Assembly (NCBI RefSeq): GCF_014854695.1
Contig: NZ_CP027559.1
Span: 1-64,000 of the forward strand
Direction of reading: 5' to 3'
Length of the DNA stretch: 64,000 nucleotides
Source: Rhodococcus rhodochrous
Lineage (GTDB): Bacteria; Actinomycetota; Actinomycetes; Mycobacteriales; Mycobacteriaceae
Shown here piece after piece: positions 42,056-50,987 of the stretch (positions within the stretch are counted from its first letter, which is position 1; every line of letters starts with the position of its first letter). The translations under genes were made by a program, and so were the position numbers. Under the pieces are notes generated by a model. It was not told the origin of the DNA. It made no database searches and saw nothing but the letters and a program-made list of their open reading frames with translations.

Positions 42056-43525
42056 TTACTGCTCGTCGAGGGGGTCAAGTCCGGCGGCGCGGCGCTCGAT
42101 GTCGGCGAGGGTGTAGCCCTGGCCTTCGACGGCGCGCAGGTAGAACTGCGACAGGTCGGTGGGCTTGCGCCAGCGCTCGACGCCGACCTGGGACTCGAGG
42201 GCGACGAGGATATGGGCGCGTAGCAGGACCAGGGCGCGGGGGTCGGTGGCGCTGGCGAGCTTCGCGAGAGTGTCGGACGTGGGGAGCATCTGTTCGGCCA
42301 GGGTGCGGGCGTGATAGGCGGCGGGGATCTGGGGCCACTTCGTCAGCACTGTTGCCACGAATGAGGCGGTGCCCTTGGGGGCGGTCTTGCGGGTGGTCTG
42401 CTGGGCGACCCACTTGCGGCGGACCTCGGTGGCGGCTCGCCATTCGCGGTTGTTCTCGATCACTTCGCGCCGCTGAGCTGCGCGGTCCTCGGCACTCTGT
42501 TCCTGTTCGGACTCGGCGGGGCGGGGGTGTCCCCACCAGGTGCGCCAAGGGGTGTCTTCGATATTGACGACGTGCCAGTACAGCGTGGTCTCGTGGTTTT
42601 CGACGACGTTCTCGCGGGGAATCATCCATTCCTCGCGGGCATCGCCCTCGGGTAGCTCGTCCACGATGTAGTCCGCGTCGACCTCGTCGCCGCTCTCGCG
42701 GTCGAAATAGGTGGTGCAGCTGTAGACGTACAGCCCGAGGTGTCCGAGGGCGGCGACTTCTTCGATGGCGGGCGTGTTGCCTTCTTCATCGGTGACGCGC
42801 TCGACCAGCTGGCTGGTCCCCTCCCCCACTCTCTCGTGAAGAGCACCGAGCGGCACGGCGGCGATGGAGTGTTCTGCGAGGTACGCCTCGGCGCGGGCCA
42901 GTGCGGCGTTGCGTTCGGTGCGGCGCAACCGTTCGGCGGCGAGTGCGTGGTCGAGTCGTCCGCTGCCGATGGCCCACTCGATGCGGCGGACGGCAGCGGG
43001 ATCGTCGCCGAACTCGGCGAGGGCGGCGGCTTGTTCGATGGTCAGCTCGCCTCGTTGCACAGCGTCGCGCTGCTCGGTGTCGCGCAAGGTCAGGGCCGCC
43101 TCAACCTCGGTGCGGGGCGCCTTGGTGTGACGGGCGATCTTGGTGGAGGTCAGTCCGTGGTCGGCCAGGGCCTCGAACAGGGCCAGGCGCTCGCCGTTAG
43201 TGATCGCGGCGCGGTGTTCGTTCTCGCTCCACTGTGTGACGAGCCGTTCGACGGCGGCGTCGGTGCCATCGCCTTCGTCGCCGACAATGAGGGCGGGGAT
43301 CTGGGTCAGTCCGGCCTCGAGGGCGGCGGCGGTACGGCGATGGCCGGTGAGCACGCGCAGGGGTCCGGCGGCGGTGCGGCACACAGTGATGGGGGTCAGA
43401 ACCCCCTGCTCTGCGATCGACTCGCGGAAGGCATCGGTCAGGCGCAGGTCATGGCGGATGTTGGAGTCGGTGAGCAGGTCAGCGGGGTCGACGGTGGCGA
43501 ATTCGGCGGTGGTTCCGTTGTTCAT
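42056..43525 (-). CDS. parB: ParB/Spo0J-like nuclease-fold DNA-binding protein
   Basis: A 489-residue protein. It has a ParB N-terminal fold (FATVDPADLLTDSNIRHDL, IAEQGVLTPITVCR, LTGHRRTAAALEAG), then a central helix-turn-helix region (STKIARHTKAP, LTIEQAAALAEFG). A long C-terminal part follows with aromatic-rich segments and a closing helical domain. It is larger than chromosomal ParB and stands alone, away from parA. Its promoter carries five 11-bp repeats and the Tn3 transposon is inserted 85 bp upstream of its start. Confidence 0.88.
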   Translation of the reverse strand: MNNGTTAEFATVDPADLLTDSNIRHDLRLTDAFRESIAEQGVLTPITVCRTAAGPLRVLTGHRRTAAALEAGLTQIPALIVGDEGDGTDAAVERLVTQWSENEHRAAITNGERLALFEALADHGLTSTKIARHTKAPRTEVEAALTLRDTEQRDAVQRGELTIEQAAALAEFGDDPAAVRRIEWAIGSGRLDHALAAERLRRTERNAALARAEAYLAEHSIAAVPLGALHERVGEGTSQLVERVTDEEGNTPAIEEVAALGHLGLYVYSCTTYFDRESGDEVDADYIVDELPEGDAREEWMIPRENVVENHETTLYWHVVNIEDTPWRTWWGHPRPAESEQEQSAEDRAAQRREVIENNREWRAATEVRRKWVAQQTTRKTAPKGTASFVATVLTKWPQIPAAYHARTLAEQMLPTSDTLAKLASATDPRALVLLRAHILVALESQVGVERWRKPTDLSQFYLRAVEGQGYTLADIERRAAGLDPLDEQ

Positions 43526-43530
43526 GACTC

Positions 43531-43585
43531 AAGTTTACATCTTTTTTGATGCGTTTTCGATGTTTCTTTGATTCTTTTTTCATGC
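43531..43585 (-). repeat. array of five phased 11-bp repeats at the parB promoter
   Basis: Minus-strand units are GCATGAAAAAA, GAATCAAAGAA, ACATCGAAAAC, GCATCAAAAAA and GATGTAAACTT, directly abutting and ending 5 bp before the parB ATG. TAAACT in the last unit could serve as the -10 box. The transposon at 43611 cut off what lay further upstream. Confidence 0.8.
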
Positions 43586-43610
43586 TTTTCTGGTGACTGC
43601 TGTCACCCTT

Positions 43611-43654
43611 GGGGTAGCCGTAGCATTTGCCGAAAATCGGGCGGATATGGCGTA
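43611..43654 (+). repeat. left terminal inverted repeat of the Tn3-family element
   Basis: 44 bp beginning GGGGTAGCCGTAGCATTTGC, matching the complement of 50407-50450 with four mismatches. CCCTT lies directly outside. Confidence 0.95.
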
Positions 43655-43806
43655 GTGCCCGGTCGGTGATCCGCTCGGCCTGTTGGGTCGAAACGATCGT
43701 CTGTCTCGCCACCGGCTCCTGGCGGGCGCGGCGTATCCGCCCAGCTCGCCGACGATCCGATTCGGGCCAGAACTCGTGTGGGACGTAAGGGCCCGCAACC
43801 CAAGGT

Positions 43807-43842
43807 TGTCAGGAAGTGCAAAGTAGCGGGATCCTGACGACA
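43807..43842. promoter_or_regulatory. candidate resolvase (res) subsite
   Basis: TGTCAGGA and TCCTGACGACA face each other across 17 bp, next to the 3' end of the resolvase gene inside the transposon end. Size and place fit a res subsite where the serine recombinase binds and cuts. Other subsites were not resolved. Confidence 0.4.
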
Positions 43843-43855
43843 GGCTGGTGAATTC

Positions 43856-44473
43856 TCAGGCTCGTGGTGCAGCACTGCTGACGATGCGGTGGATGGTGGA
43901 GCGGCCGACGCTGTATTCCTCGGCCAGGTCCGCCAGGCTCGCGTCGTCGGCGGGGTCGTGGTAGCGGCGGTGGATTGTTTTCCGTGCCGTGAGAGGAAGT
44001 TTCGGCTGCTTGCCCTTGAGCCTGCCTTTCGCGCGGGCCTTGGCCATGCCCTCGCGGGTGCGTAGGTGGTTGAGGTTGGCCTCGAATTCGGCGACCATGG
44101 CCAAGGTTTGCAGGAAGAGCTTGCCGAACGGGTCGTTCCAGTCGTAGATCGAGCTCCCGAGTCCGAACAGCACCTCGCGCTCGCGCAGTTCGGTCAGGGT
44201 CTGGCCTGCTTCGGCCATGTTGCGTGCGAATCGGTCGAACTTCGGCGTGGTCAGCACTACCTGTCGCCCGTCGATGGCCGCCGCGGCGGAGGTGACGGCG
44301 GCGAGTGCGTTGTCGAGCCCGGCCCGGTTCTTGCGGGTGGTCCCGGAGAACCCTTTGTCGATGAAGATCCGCTCACGCGGCACTCCGAGCGCCAATAGCT
44401 GCTCGGTTTGGATCTCGACGTCTTGTTCGTCGGTGGAGCAGCGGCAGTATCCGACGCGGAACGGCTCACCCAT
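43856..44473 (-). CDS. tnpR: serine resolvase of the Tn3-family element
   Basis: Resolves transposition cointegrates. A 205-residue serine recombinase: catalytic Ser13 in YCRCSTDEQ, then KGFSGTTRKNRAGLDNAL, LTTPKFDRFARN, FLQTLAMVAEFEANLNHLRT, and a C-terminal helix-turn-helix LADLAEEYSVGRSTIHRIVS. The size and order of domains are complete. It reads toward the left end of the transposon. Confidence 0.94.
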   Translation of the reverse strand: MGEPFRVGYCRCSTDEQDVEIQTEQLLALGVPRERIFIDKGFSGTTRKNRAGLDNALAAVTSAAAAIDGRQVVLTTPKFDRFARNMAEAGQTLTELREREVLFGLGSSIYDWNDPFGKLFLQTLAMVAEFEANLNHLRTREGMAKARAKGRLKGKQPKLPLTARKTIHRRYHDPADDASLADLAEEYSVGRSTIHRIVSSAAPRA

Positions 44474-44601
44474 GCCGAAAGTGTTCCAGATAGCGGGGGC
44501 TGACCGGCACAGTCAGCGGAACACCTCTACGGAACACCGGTGAGCTGGGCCGACGTTGGCTCTGCGTGGTGTTCCGGTGGCCGATCCGGTTACGGAACAG
44601 G

Positions 44602-44883
44602 TCAGGGGGTGTTATCGGTGTGTGGGGGTGTGTTGTGGGTGAGGGCGTGCTGGTGGGCGGTCCGCAGGATGGCCTCGGTGGGAGTGGTGCCGCGTAGCTG
44701 GTAGGCGTCGGGTCCGAGCCGGTCGAGGTCCGCCCCGAGCTCACGTGCGTCGATGGGGTGGCGGGCGCAGATGATCAGGAGCCGGGCGTGGGTGGCGTGG
44801 GCGAGTTCGGCGGCGTGGTCGACCACACGGTAGGAGCGGTCGGATCCGTCGGTGTCGACGATGATCGTGCGATAGGCCGTCAT
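44602..44883 (-). CDS. short UspA-like protein, C-terminally truncated
   Basis: A 93-residue protein that begins like a universal stress protein (YRTIIVDTDGSDRSYRVVDH, AAELAHATHARLLIICA, PTEAILRTAHQHA). It stops where the GADLIVVG nucleotide-binding half should start, ending in a Thr/Pro-rich tail. It is thus probably a truncated UspA, no longer able to bind ATP. It lies 12 bp behind the MFS gene and is its operon partner. Confidence 0.7.
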   Translation of the reverse strand: MTAYRTIIVDTDGSDRSYRVVDHAAELAHATHARLLIICARHPIDARELGADLDRLGPDAYQLRGTTPTEAILRTAHQHALTHNTPPHTDNTP

Positions 44884-44895
44884 GACGGGCGTCTT

Positions 44896-46467
44896 TCACG
44901 AGAAGGGAGCGTGTTTTGCGGGGGAAATGGTCGAGATGTATCGGCGGCGTGGTGCGCGGCCGGGGGCCAGTACTGCCAGCACGATCGCCCCGACGGTGGT
45001 GAGGGCGGCCAGGGCGAGCGCGGCCTGGCCGCTGCCGTGCACGAACGCGGCCTTGGCGAACTCGGCCAGCGGTGCGGCCACCGGTCCGGCCTGGTCGGCG
45101 ACCTGCAGCGCCGCGGCCAGGGAATCGGCGACCGGGCCGCGGGCGGGCTCGGGCAACTGGGGCAGGGCGGGCTGGATGCGGTGGGTGTAGCCGGCGGCCA
45201 GCACGCTGCCGGCCACGGCGATCCCGATCGCGGCGCCGATCTCGCGGGCGGCGTCGTTGACCGCGGCGGCGACCCCGTGTTTGGCCTCGGGGGTGTCGGC
45301 GACGATGGCATAGGTCGCCGGCGCGGTGCACAATCCCAGGCCCGCGCTCATGATCAGCAGCGGCCACAGCAGGTCGAGGTAGTGCGCGGCGAGTGTCAGC
45401 CGGCTCACCAGCACCAGCCCGGCGGCGATGGTGAGCAGGCCGGCCACGGTCATCACCCGTAACCCGACCAGGCTCGACAGCCACGGCGCGATCACCGAGA
45501 TCACGACCAGCGGCACCACCATCGGCGCCAACGCCAGCGCCGAGGCCAGCGGCCCGTAACCGAAGACCAGCTGCAGGTACTGCACAAGCAGCAGGAATAC
45601 CCCGAAGGTGACCAGGAACTGGATGGTCACCGACAGCGACCCGGCACCGAAACCACGGCGGGCGAACAACCGCACATCCAGCAGCGGCGCCGCCGAGCGC
45701 AGCTCGACGACCACGAAGGCCGCCGTCGCGGCCACGCCGACCCCGGCGGCGGCGGCGACGAGCGGGTCGGCCCAGCCGCGCGCGGGGAACTCGATCACGG
45801 CGAACACGATCGCCGCGACAGCGACCGCCACCGCCACCGCGCCCACCCAGTCCACCTGCGGATGCTCGCGCTGGCGGGACTCGGCGATGGTGCACGCCAA
45901 CCCCGCCAGCACCGCCCCGGCCACGGTCAACCCTACGAACACCGATAGCCACGACCATCGTTCGAGCAGCACCCCGGCACCGAGAATCCCCAGTATCGCC
46001 CCGGATCCGGCGACCCCGGCCCATATCCCCACCGCCCGGCCGCGATGAGCGGGGGCGAACCCTGCAGTGAGGATCGACAGCGTCGAGGGCATCACCAGCG
46101 CGGCGCCTGCCCCGGCCAGCGCGCGCGTCGCGATCAACCAGGCCGGGTCGGACAGCAGCAGCGGCAGCGCCGAGGCGGCGGCGAACACCACCAACCCCAC
46201 CACCAGCACCACGCGGCGCCCGTAACGGTCACCGACGGCGCCGGCGGGCAGCACCAGACACGCCAGCACCAGCGTGTAGCCGTCGACGATCCAGGTCAGC
46301 TGGGCTTGGGTGGCCCCGGTCGCAAGCGCGATCTGCGGCAACGCCGAATACAACGCCGCCATCGCCGCGACCACCAGCGCCACCGCCAGGCACGACACCG
46401 CCAGCATCCACCACTGGGCCCTGGTCCAGCGGGCGATCTCGACAGTGTCCGTTCCGGGTGTGGCCAC
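44896..46467 (-). CDS. MFS drug efflux transporter, DHA2 (14-TM) type
   Basis: A 523-residue transporter of the EmrB/QacA group with about 14 helices. It has LTWIVDGYTLVLACLVLPAG and GDRYGRRVVLVVGL after helix 2, and GAALVMPSTLSILT in helix 5. The GTG at 46467 was chosen because GGGGAGG lies 5 bp upstream; the frame is open further 5'. It is divergent from the tetR gene across the palindrome at 46504. It is the cargo of the Tn3-family element and probably gives resistance to a hydrophobic compound not predictable from sequence. Confidence 0.9.
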   Translation of the reverse strand: MATPGTDTVEIARWTRAQWWMLAVSCLAVALVVAAMAALYSALPQIALATGATQAQLTWIVDGYTLVLACLVLPAGAVGDRYGRRVVLVVGLVVFAAASALPLLLSDPAWLIATRALAGAGAALVMPSTLSILTAGFAPAHRGRAVGIWAGVAGSGAILGILGAGVLLERWSWLSVFVGLTVAGAVLAGLACTIAESRQREHPQVDWVGAVAVAVAVAAIVFAVIEFPARGWADPLVAAAAGVGVAATAAFVVVELRSAAPLLDVRLFARRGFGAGSLSVTIQFLVTFGVFLLLVQYLQLVFGYGPLASALALAPMVVPLVVISVIAPWLSSLVGLRVMTVAGLLTIAAGLVLVSRLTLAAHYLDLLWPLLIMSAGLGLCTAPATYAIVADTPEAKHGVAAAVNDAAREIGAAIGIAVAGSVLAAGYTHRIQPALPQLPEPARGPVADSLAAALQVADQAGPVAAPLAEFAKAAFVHGSGQAALALAALTTVGAIVLAVLAPGRAPRRRYISTISPAKHAPFS

Positions 46468-46503
46468 CGGCACCTCCCCGACTTTGAAGACCAACGGTAT
46501 CTG

Positions 46504-46519
46504 TACGAGACCATTCGTA
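46504..46519. promoter_or_regulatory. TetR operator in the tetR/MFS intergenic region
   Basis: TACGA-GACCAT-TCGTA is a 16-bp inverted repeat about 40 bp from the MFS start and 80 bp from the tetR start, with related GGTATC and GTATCAT halves around it. Confidence 0.6.
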
Positions 46520-46596
46520 TCATAGTGGTTGGGGGGTGGGATAGAGTTCACCCATATCAAGAGTTCAACGACACGAATTCGGAGGAAGGCGCGTCC

Positions 46597-47265
46597 ATGA
46601 CCGACTCAGGCCCGGCGGCGACCGACCCGCTCGCCGCGGACGACGAGCAGGCCGATCCGCGACTGGCGCGCTCACGCAACCGGTTGCTCGACGCGGCCAC
46701 CCATCTGCTGTCCACCGGCGGTGTCGAGGCGGTCACCGTCGAGGCGGTCACCCGCGTGTCGAAGGTCGCCCGCGCCACCCTCTACCGGCACTTCGGCAGC
46801 ACCACCCAGCTGCTCGCGGCGACTTTCGAACGACTACTTCCCCAGGTCGACACACCGACCGGCACCGGGCCCGTGCGTGAGCGGCTCCTGGCGCTGCTCG
46901 CCAGCCAGGCCGACCTCATCGAACAGGCTCCGGTGCAGATGACCACCCTGGCCTGGCTGGCGATGGGTTCCATCGGCGAGGACCACCCCGACCCGGCCGC
47001 GGTCACCTCGCTGCGCGCGCGCGTCATCGAGCAGTACCGCCACCCGTTCGACCAGATCCTCACCAGTCCCGAGGCCCGCGCGATGCTCGGCGAGCTCGAC
47101 ACCACCTTCGCCATCATCGAACTCCTCGGCCCGATCGTGTTCGCCCGTCTCACCGGATTACGCAGCATCGACCACGACGACTGCACCCGGCTCGTCGACA
47201 ACTTCCTCACCGCCCACCGAACACCCACGCCAGCAGACACCGCTATCGACATCGCCACGCCGTAA
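46597..47265 (+). CDS. TetR-family repressor of the MFS pump
   Basis: A 222-residue repressor. After an acidic leader the helix-turn-helix reads LLDAATHLLSTGGVEAVTVE, AVTRVSKVARATLYRHFGST. The rest is an all-helical ligand and dimer domain. The ATG at 46597 has GGAGGAAGG upstream. Gene order and the shared palindrome make it the regulator of the divergent MFS gene; it converges on tnpA. Confidence 0.92.
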   Translation: MTDSGPAATDPLAADDEQADPRLARSRNRLLDAATHLLSTGGVEAVTVEAVTRVSKVARATLYRHFGSTTQLLAATFERLLPQVDTPTGTGPVRERLLALLASQADLIEQAPVQMTTLAWLAMGSIGEDHPDPAAVTSLRARVIEQYRHPFDQILTSPEARAMLGELDTTFAIIELLGPIVFARLTGLRSIDHDDCTRLVDNFLTAHRTPTPADTAIDIATP

Positions 47266-47288
47266 CCACGGGCCCCGGTTCCGCGCGG

Positions 47289-50200
47289 TCAGAACAAGGT
47301 GTCGCGCACCCGCAGCGGCCGGTACCCGGTCGGGCCCAGCTGGGCCAGCTCGGCGTCGATGTCGACCTCGATCGCGCCGAAGAAGTTGATGTTGGCACTG
47401 TGGGCCGGGCTGATGTGGGCCAGGACCTCGTCATCGATACGCTGCCCGGTCCGGCGCATCTGCTCGACAGCGAACCCGTAATACTCTGTGGTCCAGGCGA
47501 TCACAGCGTTGGTCGTCAAGGTCAGGCACCAGGCCTGCTCGGTCTGGTCCTCGAGGTGGCGCGCCCGGATCATCCCCTCATGGGCATAGAGCAGGTCGCG
47601 GCGCAGCGCGTGCAGCGACTCGCCCTTGTTGAGCTGCCGCGAGATCTTGCGCCGGTAGTCCGGATCGGAGAGGTATCTCGCGGCGTAAATGGTGCGCCGC
47701 AGCGCCCCGTACTCCTTGAGCGCCGCGGCCAGGGTGTTCTGCCGCCCCGACGCCGACAGCTTGCCGACCAACAGCGACGCGGTGGCGTGCCCGAACTTCA
47801 GCGATCCGGCCAACCGCAGCAGATCGTCCCAGTGCTCGGCGATCAAACCCAGGTTGGCCTTGCGGGTCATCAGCGGGCCCGCGTGCGGGAACCGGGCCTC
47901 GGCCTCGGCGCGCGGGCCCGGCCGGTACAGGGTGATCCGCCCCAGATCCCGGATCCGTGGCGAGAGCTGCATCCCGAGCAGGTCGAACAACCCGAAGTTG
48001 ACCAGGGTGACCCCGTGGGTGTCGGTGGCGTGCTCGGTGATCGGCAGATCGGTGGCGTTGCCCAGGATCTCATCGAGCACGTAGTGGGCTTCGCGTTTGG
48101 TCGCCACGATGACCTTGGTGCCGTAGGTGGCGTGGGTGTCGCTGACATGGGTGTAGGTCGACAGGCCCTCGCTGGCGAAATAGCGGCTCAACGGCCGCGC
48201 CGTGGTCGACTTACCGCGCGTCGGGAAACGCTGCCCGTCGCTCGACGACAGTGTTCCGGCGCCGAACACCGCGGTCAGCGGCAGCCGCTGGTGGTAGCCG
48301 ACCAGTACCAGGTTGGCCGCGCGCAGGGTCTCCTCGCGCACATACCACTCGTCGGTCCAGGCCAGGATGTCGTAGGTGATTCCGCACGCCTCGGCCATCC
48401 GGGTCAACCCCAGGTTCGTCGAGTGCGCCAGCAGTACCGCGATCAGGTTGCGTTTGAGCTCCGGCGTCCGGGTGGCCTGACCGCCGGCGTGGGTGAAGCA
48501 GTCCAGGTAGCCGGTGCGTTTGTCCAGCTCGATCAGCAGCGACACGATCGGCGCGAACGGCAGCATTTCGGTCAGCTCGGCCTTGAGCGTGATCGCCTCG
48601 GCGGGAACATCTTCCGCGCTCAGCGGCGAGATCACCAGATCCCCGCCCTCGTCCAGCCGGACCGGGCCGTCCCCGCCGGCCAGCACCTCCTCCAGCTCAC
48701 CGAGAGCGTCGTGCAGTTCGGCGACCACGGTGGCCAGCGCGACGCCAGGATCGGCGGATCGCCCGACCAGGCCGCAGAACTCAACGCGTTGCGGTTCCCA
48801 CTGCCCGGTGGTGAGCAGGTAGGCGGCCGGGTCGGCGTAACGGCGCGAGCCCGGCACGAACACATCCCCGCTGCGCAACCCGTCACGCAATCCGAGCAGC
48901 ACACACAACTCCCAGTAGTGCCGATACGCGGTCGCGCTGCCGGATTTGCGGGCCTCGTCGAGGTAGCCGCGCCACTTCATCGGCACGAACCCGGTCGGGG
49001 CGTCATCGAAGACCTTGCGCCGCCCGGTCGCGTTCAACTCGCGCAGCATGTTCACCGCGATCAGCAACTCGGTCGCGGCGGTACCGCCGCAGAAGCGCAC
49101 CGCTTCGAGCACCGCGGGGGTGAACTGACGCAGGTAGTTGTAGGAGGAATCCAACGCCGCCAGATGCCCGTGATCACGCGGCAACCTGGGCTTGGCCTGG
49201 GCGATCGCCGCGCGCAGGCGCTCCCACCCGATCTTCTCGCCGCGGATCAGCGCACCGATCTCCTCATCCGGAACGCCGGGGTCGGTGACGATTTCCAACA
49301 GATCGTCCAGCAGCGCCTGACGGTCCTCTCCAGTCTTTCCTCGTTCGGCCAGCCGCTGCTGCATCTTCCGTTCGGCAGCACCGAATTTCACCGAGATCGC
49401 CTGATCGAACAACGCCACGACCTCATCGAGGACATCGGTGCCGGACTGGGCCAGCACCGTGAGCAGGATCGGATACCGGCGTTGCGGATCCCGACGTTGC
49501 AGCGCTTGCGGACTCAGGCGCCGGCCCATCGTGGCCAAAAACCGGCGCCGCTCGGCGGGCAGCACCGACATATCCAGCCGATCAGCGCCCAACCCGCGCA
49601 GGAAACCCAGCTTGTCGACCTCGGCGCGGACCGCGGCCGCCGAGGCCTCCACCGGCCCGGTCGACAGCCACCGCAACCGCGAGATCCCCAGCGAAGCGTC
49701 GGTGACAAGCAAGCCGTCCAACTCCGCGCACCGCGCCGCAGTGAACTCGTGAGCGAGCCGGTCATAGGTTTCGGTCTGGGCCTGGTGGCGGGCGTGGGCG
49801 ACCCGCTCGACCACGGTGACCGGGCCTGGCCGGATCACCTTCGCCGAGATCAGATACTCACACGCCAGCCGGAACAGCAGAGTCGGGGAATCGTGCTCCA
49901 TCGCCCGCGCGAGCAGGAACTCATCGAGCTCCTTGAACTCGAGCGCACCGACCGCACGCCATCCCAGGTACCGCGCGGCCAGGCGCACATGCTCGGTGCG
50001 GGTCTTGGCTCGCCTGCCGTAGGCACCGATCACCACCGGATCCAACCGCAACTGCTCGGCGACACGAGCCACCGCCACCGGCGGAGCCGTGACCAGCCGA
50101 TCCGGCACGAATCCCAGCCACGGCAGCGTACACAACGCGATCGCCAAGCCCAGCCGCTCGGCTGGGCCCCGGCCCCGGCCCGGATCCACGAACGCCAGAT

Positions 50201-50303
50201 CCGCAGGCGTCAGCGTGAAGTACCGGAACAGCTCCTCGCGGCTGATCTCCGGGAATCCCCGCAGTCGTTCCAACTCCTCGTCCGCGAACATCCGCGTCGC
50301 CAC
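47289..50303 (-). CDS. tnpA: Tn3-family transposase
   Basis: A DDE transposase of about 1004 residues, full length for the family. The N-terminal DNA-binding part includes RTEHVRLAARYLGWRAVG. The catalytic half has YDILAWTDEWYVREETL, FPTRGKSTTARPLSRYFASE, EHATDTHGVTLVNFGLFDLL, and NAVIAWTTEYY near the end. The GTG at 50303 was preferred for its GGAGG; the frame extends seven codons further. It ends 24 bp from tetR and starts about 100 bp from the right inverted repeat. Confidence 0.95.
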   Translation of the reverse strand: MATRMFADEELERLRGFPEISREELFRYFTLTPADLAFVDPGRGRGPAERLGLAIALCTLPWLGFVPDRLVTAPPVAVARVAEQLRLDPVVIGAYGRRAKTRTEHVRLAARYLGWRAVGALEFKELDEFLLARAMEHDSPTLLFRLACEYLISAKVIRPGPVTVVERVAHARHQAQTETYDRLAHEFTAARCAELDGLLVTDASLGISRLRWLSTGPVEASAAAVRAEVDKLGFLRGLGADRLDMSVLPAERRRFLATMGRRLSPQALQRRDPQRRYPILLTVLAQSGTDVLDEVVALFDQAISVKFGAAERKMQQRLAERGKTGEDRQALLDDLLEIVTDPGVPDEEIGALIRGEKIGWERLRAAIAQAKPRLPRDHGHLAALDSSYNYLRQFTPAVLEAVRFCGGTAATELLIAVNMLRELNATGRRKVFDDAPTGFVPMKWRGYLDEARKSGSATAYRHYWELCVLLGLRDGLRSGDVFVPGSRRYADPAAYLLTTGQWEPQRVEFCGLVGRSADPGVALATVVAELHDALGELEEVLAGGDGPVRLDEGGDLVISPLSAEDVPAEAITLKAELTEMLPFAPIVSLLIELDKRTGYLDCFTHAGGQATRTPELKRNLIAVLLAHSTNLGLTRMAEACGITYDILAWTDEWYVREETLRAANLVLVGYHQRLPLTAVFGAGTLSSSDGQRFPTRGKSTTARPLSRYFASEGLSTYTHVSDTHATYGTKVIVATKREAHYVLDEILGNATDLPITEHATDTHGVTLVNFGLFDLLGMQLSPRIRDLGRITLYRPGPRAEAEARFPHAGPLMTRKANLGLIAEHWDDLLRLAGSLKFGHATASLLVGKLSASGRQNTLAAALKEYGALRRTIYAARYLSDPDYRRKISRQLNKGESLHALRRDLLYAHEGMIRARHLEDQTEQAWCLTLTTNAVIAWTTEYYGFAVEQMRRTGQRIDDEVLAHISPAHSANINFFGAIEVDIDAELAQLGPTGYRPLRVRDTLF

Positions 50304-50406
50304 GACCTCAGCCTCCACCAGCACCGACCAACATCATCATCGGCAGTCAAGCACCAACCAGTCGACAGTGCATGCCGAACTCGAAACCCCTTGCCCACCA
50401 GTCGGA

Positions 50407-50450
50407 TACGCCAAATCCGCCCGATTTCCGGCGGATGCTACGGCTACCCC
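50407..50450 (-). repeat. right terminal inverted repeat of the Tn3-family element
   Basis: 44 bp whose complement begins GGGGTAGCCGTAGCATCCGC. It pairs with 43611-43654 and is followed by the CCCTT target duplication. Confidence 0.95.
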
Positions 50451-50490
50451 CCCTTCTGGCGCTCTGAGCTGGGGTTTTCCGTGAAACGAC

Positions 50491-50515
50491 AACGGCCCCG
50501 CCGGGGCGGGGCCGT
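50491..50515 (-). terminator. terminator behind the gene at 50520
   Basis: AACGGCCCCGCC and GGCGGGGCCGTT form a perfect 12-bp stem directly after the stop codon of the minus-strand gene. Confidence 0.7.
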
Positions 50516-50519
50516 TGGT

Positions 50520-50987
50520 TCAAGCTTCTATGCGGTCGTGGATGGGCAGGATTATGGATCGGTGGCCGAGATACCGTTCGGACAGCTCGCCCAGTCTCGA
50601 GTCGGAGGTTCCGGCGTAGTTGCCTCCGAACATCACCACTCGCCCCGGCTCCGCTAGTTCGTACCGACGATGATCGGCGTTCCATCCGACCCCGACCAGA
50701 GCGGCATAGCTGCCTTCGACGAAGGCATAGCGGCGAATCCGTACGGCGACGGCGGGGCTGATCTGCTCACGGCCGCCGACGTGGCTTCGCACTCCGTGGG
50801 GGGTGCAGCCGGACGGCAGTGGCGCGATGCGGCCCGTGCGGGCGCGGCGCTCATCAAGGACGCCGACCAGAAGAAGAGCGTCGGCGGCAGCGCTGATACC
50901 ACCGTTGGTGCAGTCGCCGAGGCGGTGGGCGCGGTAGACATCGAGCAGGAGACCGGCGGGGCGATGGTCGTTCTCGTTGTTGTTCAT
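50520..50987 (-). CDS. plasmid backbone hypothetical protein
   Basis: A 155-residue protein of mixed alpha/beta character with no membrane segment (GLLLDVYRAHRLGDCTNGGI, RRYAFVEGSYAALVGVGWNA, ELSERYLGHRSIILPIHDRI). I do not recognise it. The ATG at 50987 is joined directly to a five-unit 11-bp repeat promoter and to a 335-bp block that is duplicated at 54971. A terminator follows its stop. Confidence 0.7.
   Translation of the reverse strand: MNNNENDHRPAGLLLDVYRAHRLGDCTNGGISAAADALLLVGVLDERRARTGRIAPLPSGCTPHGVRSHVGGREQISPAVAVRIRRYAFVEGSYAALVGVGWNADHRRYELAEPGRVVMFGGNYAGTSDSRLGELSERYLGHRSIILPIHDRIEA

Larger units (their letters stand above)
43611..50450. mobile_element. Tn3-family transposon with TetR/MFS cargo
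   Basis: A 6840-bp element bounded by 44-bp inverted repeats that begin GGGGTAGCCGTAGCAT, with four mismatches between them. It is flanked by a perfect 5-bp target duplication CCCTT (43606-43610 and 50451-50455), so it is an intact single insertion. It carries a serine resolvase, a short UspA-like gene, a DHA2-type MFS pump, its TetR regulator, and a 1000-residue transposase. It sits between the parB promoter and the next backbone unit. Confidence 0.95.

Noticed and set aside
47400-50657. Open frame of over 1000 codons on the plus strand opposite the transposase
   Set aside because: It is the GC-rich shadow of tnpA, with repeated Arg/Gln/Pro composition and no domain. The minus-strand transposase has full family motifs.
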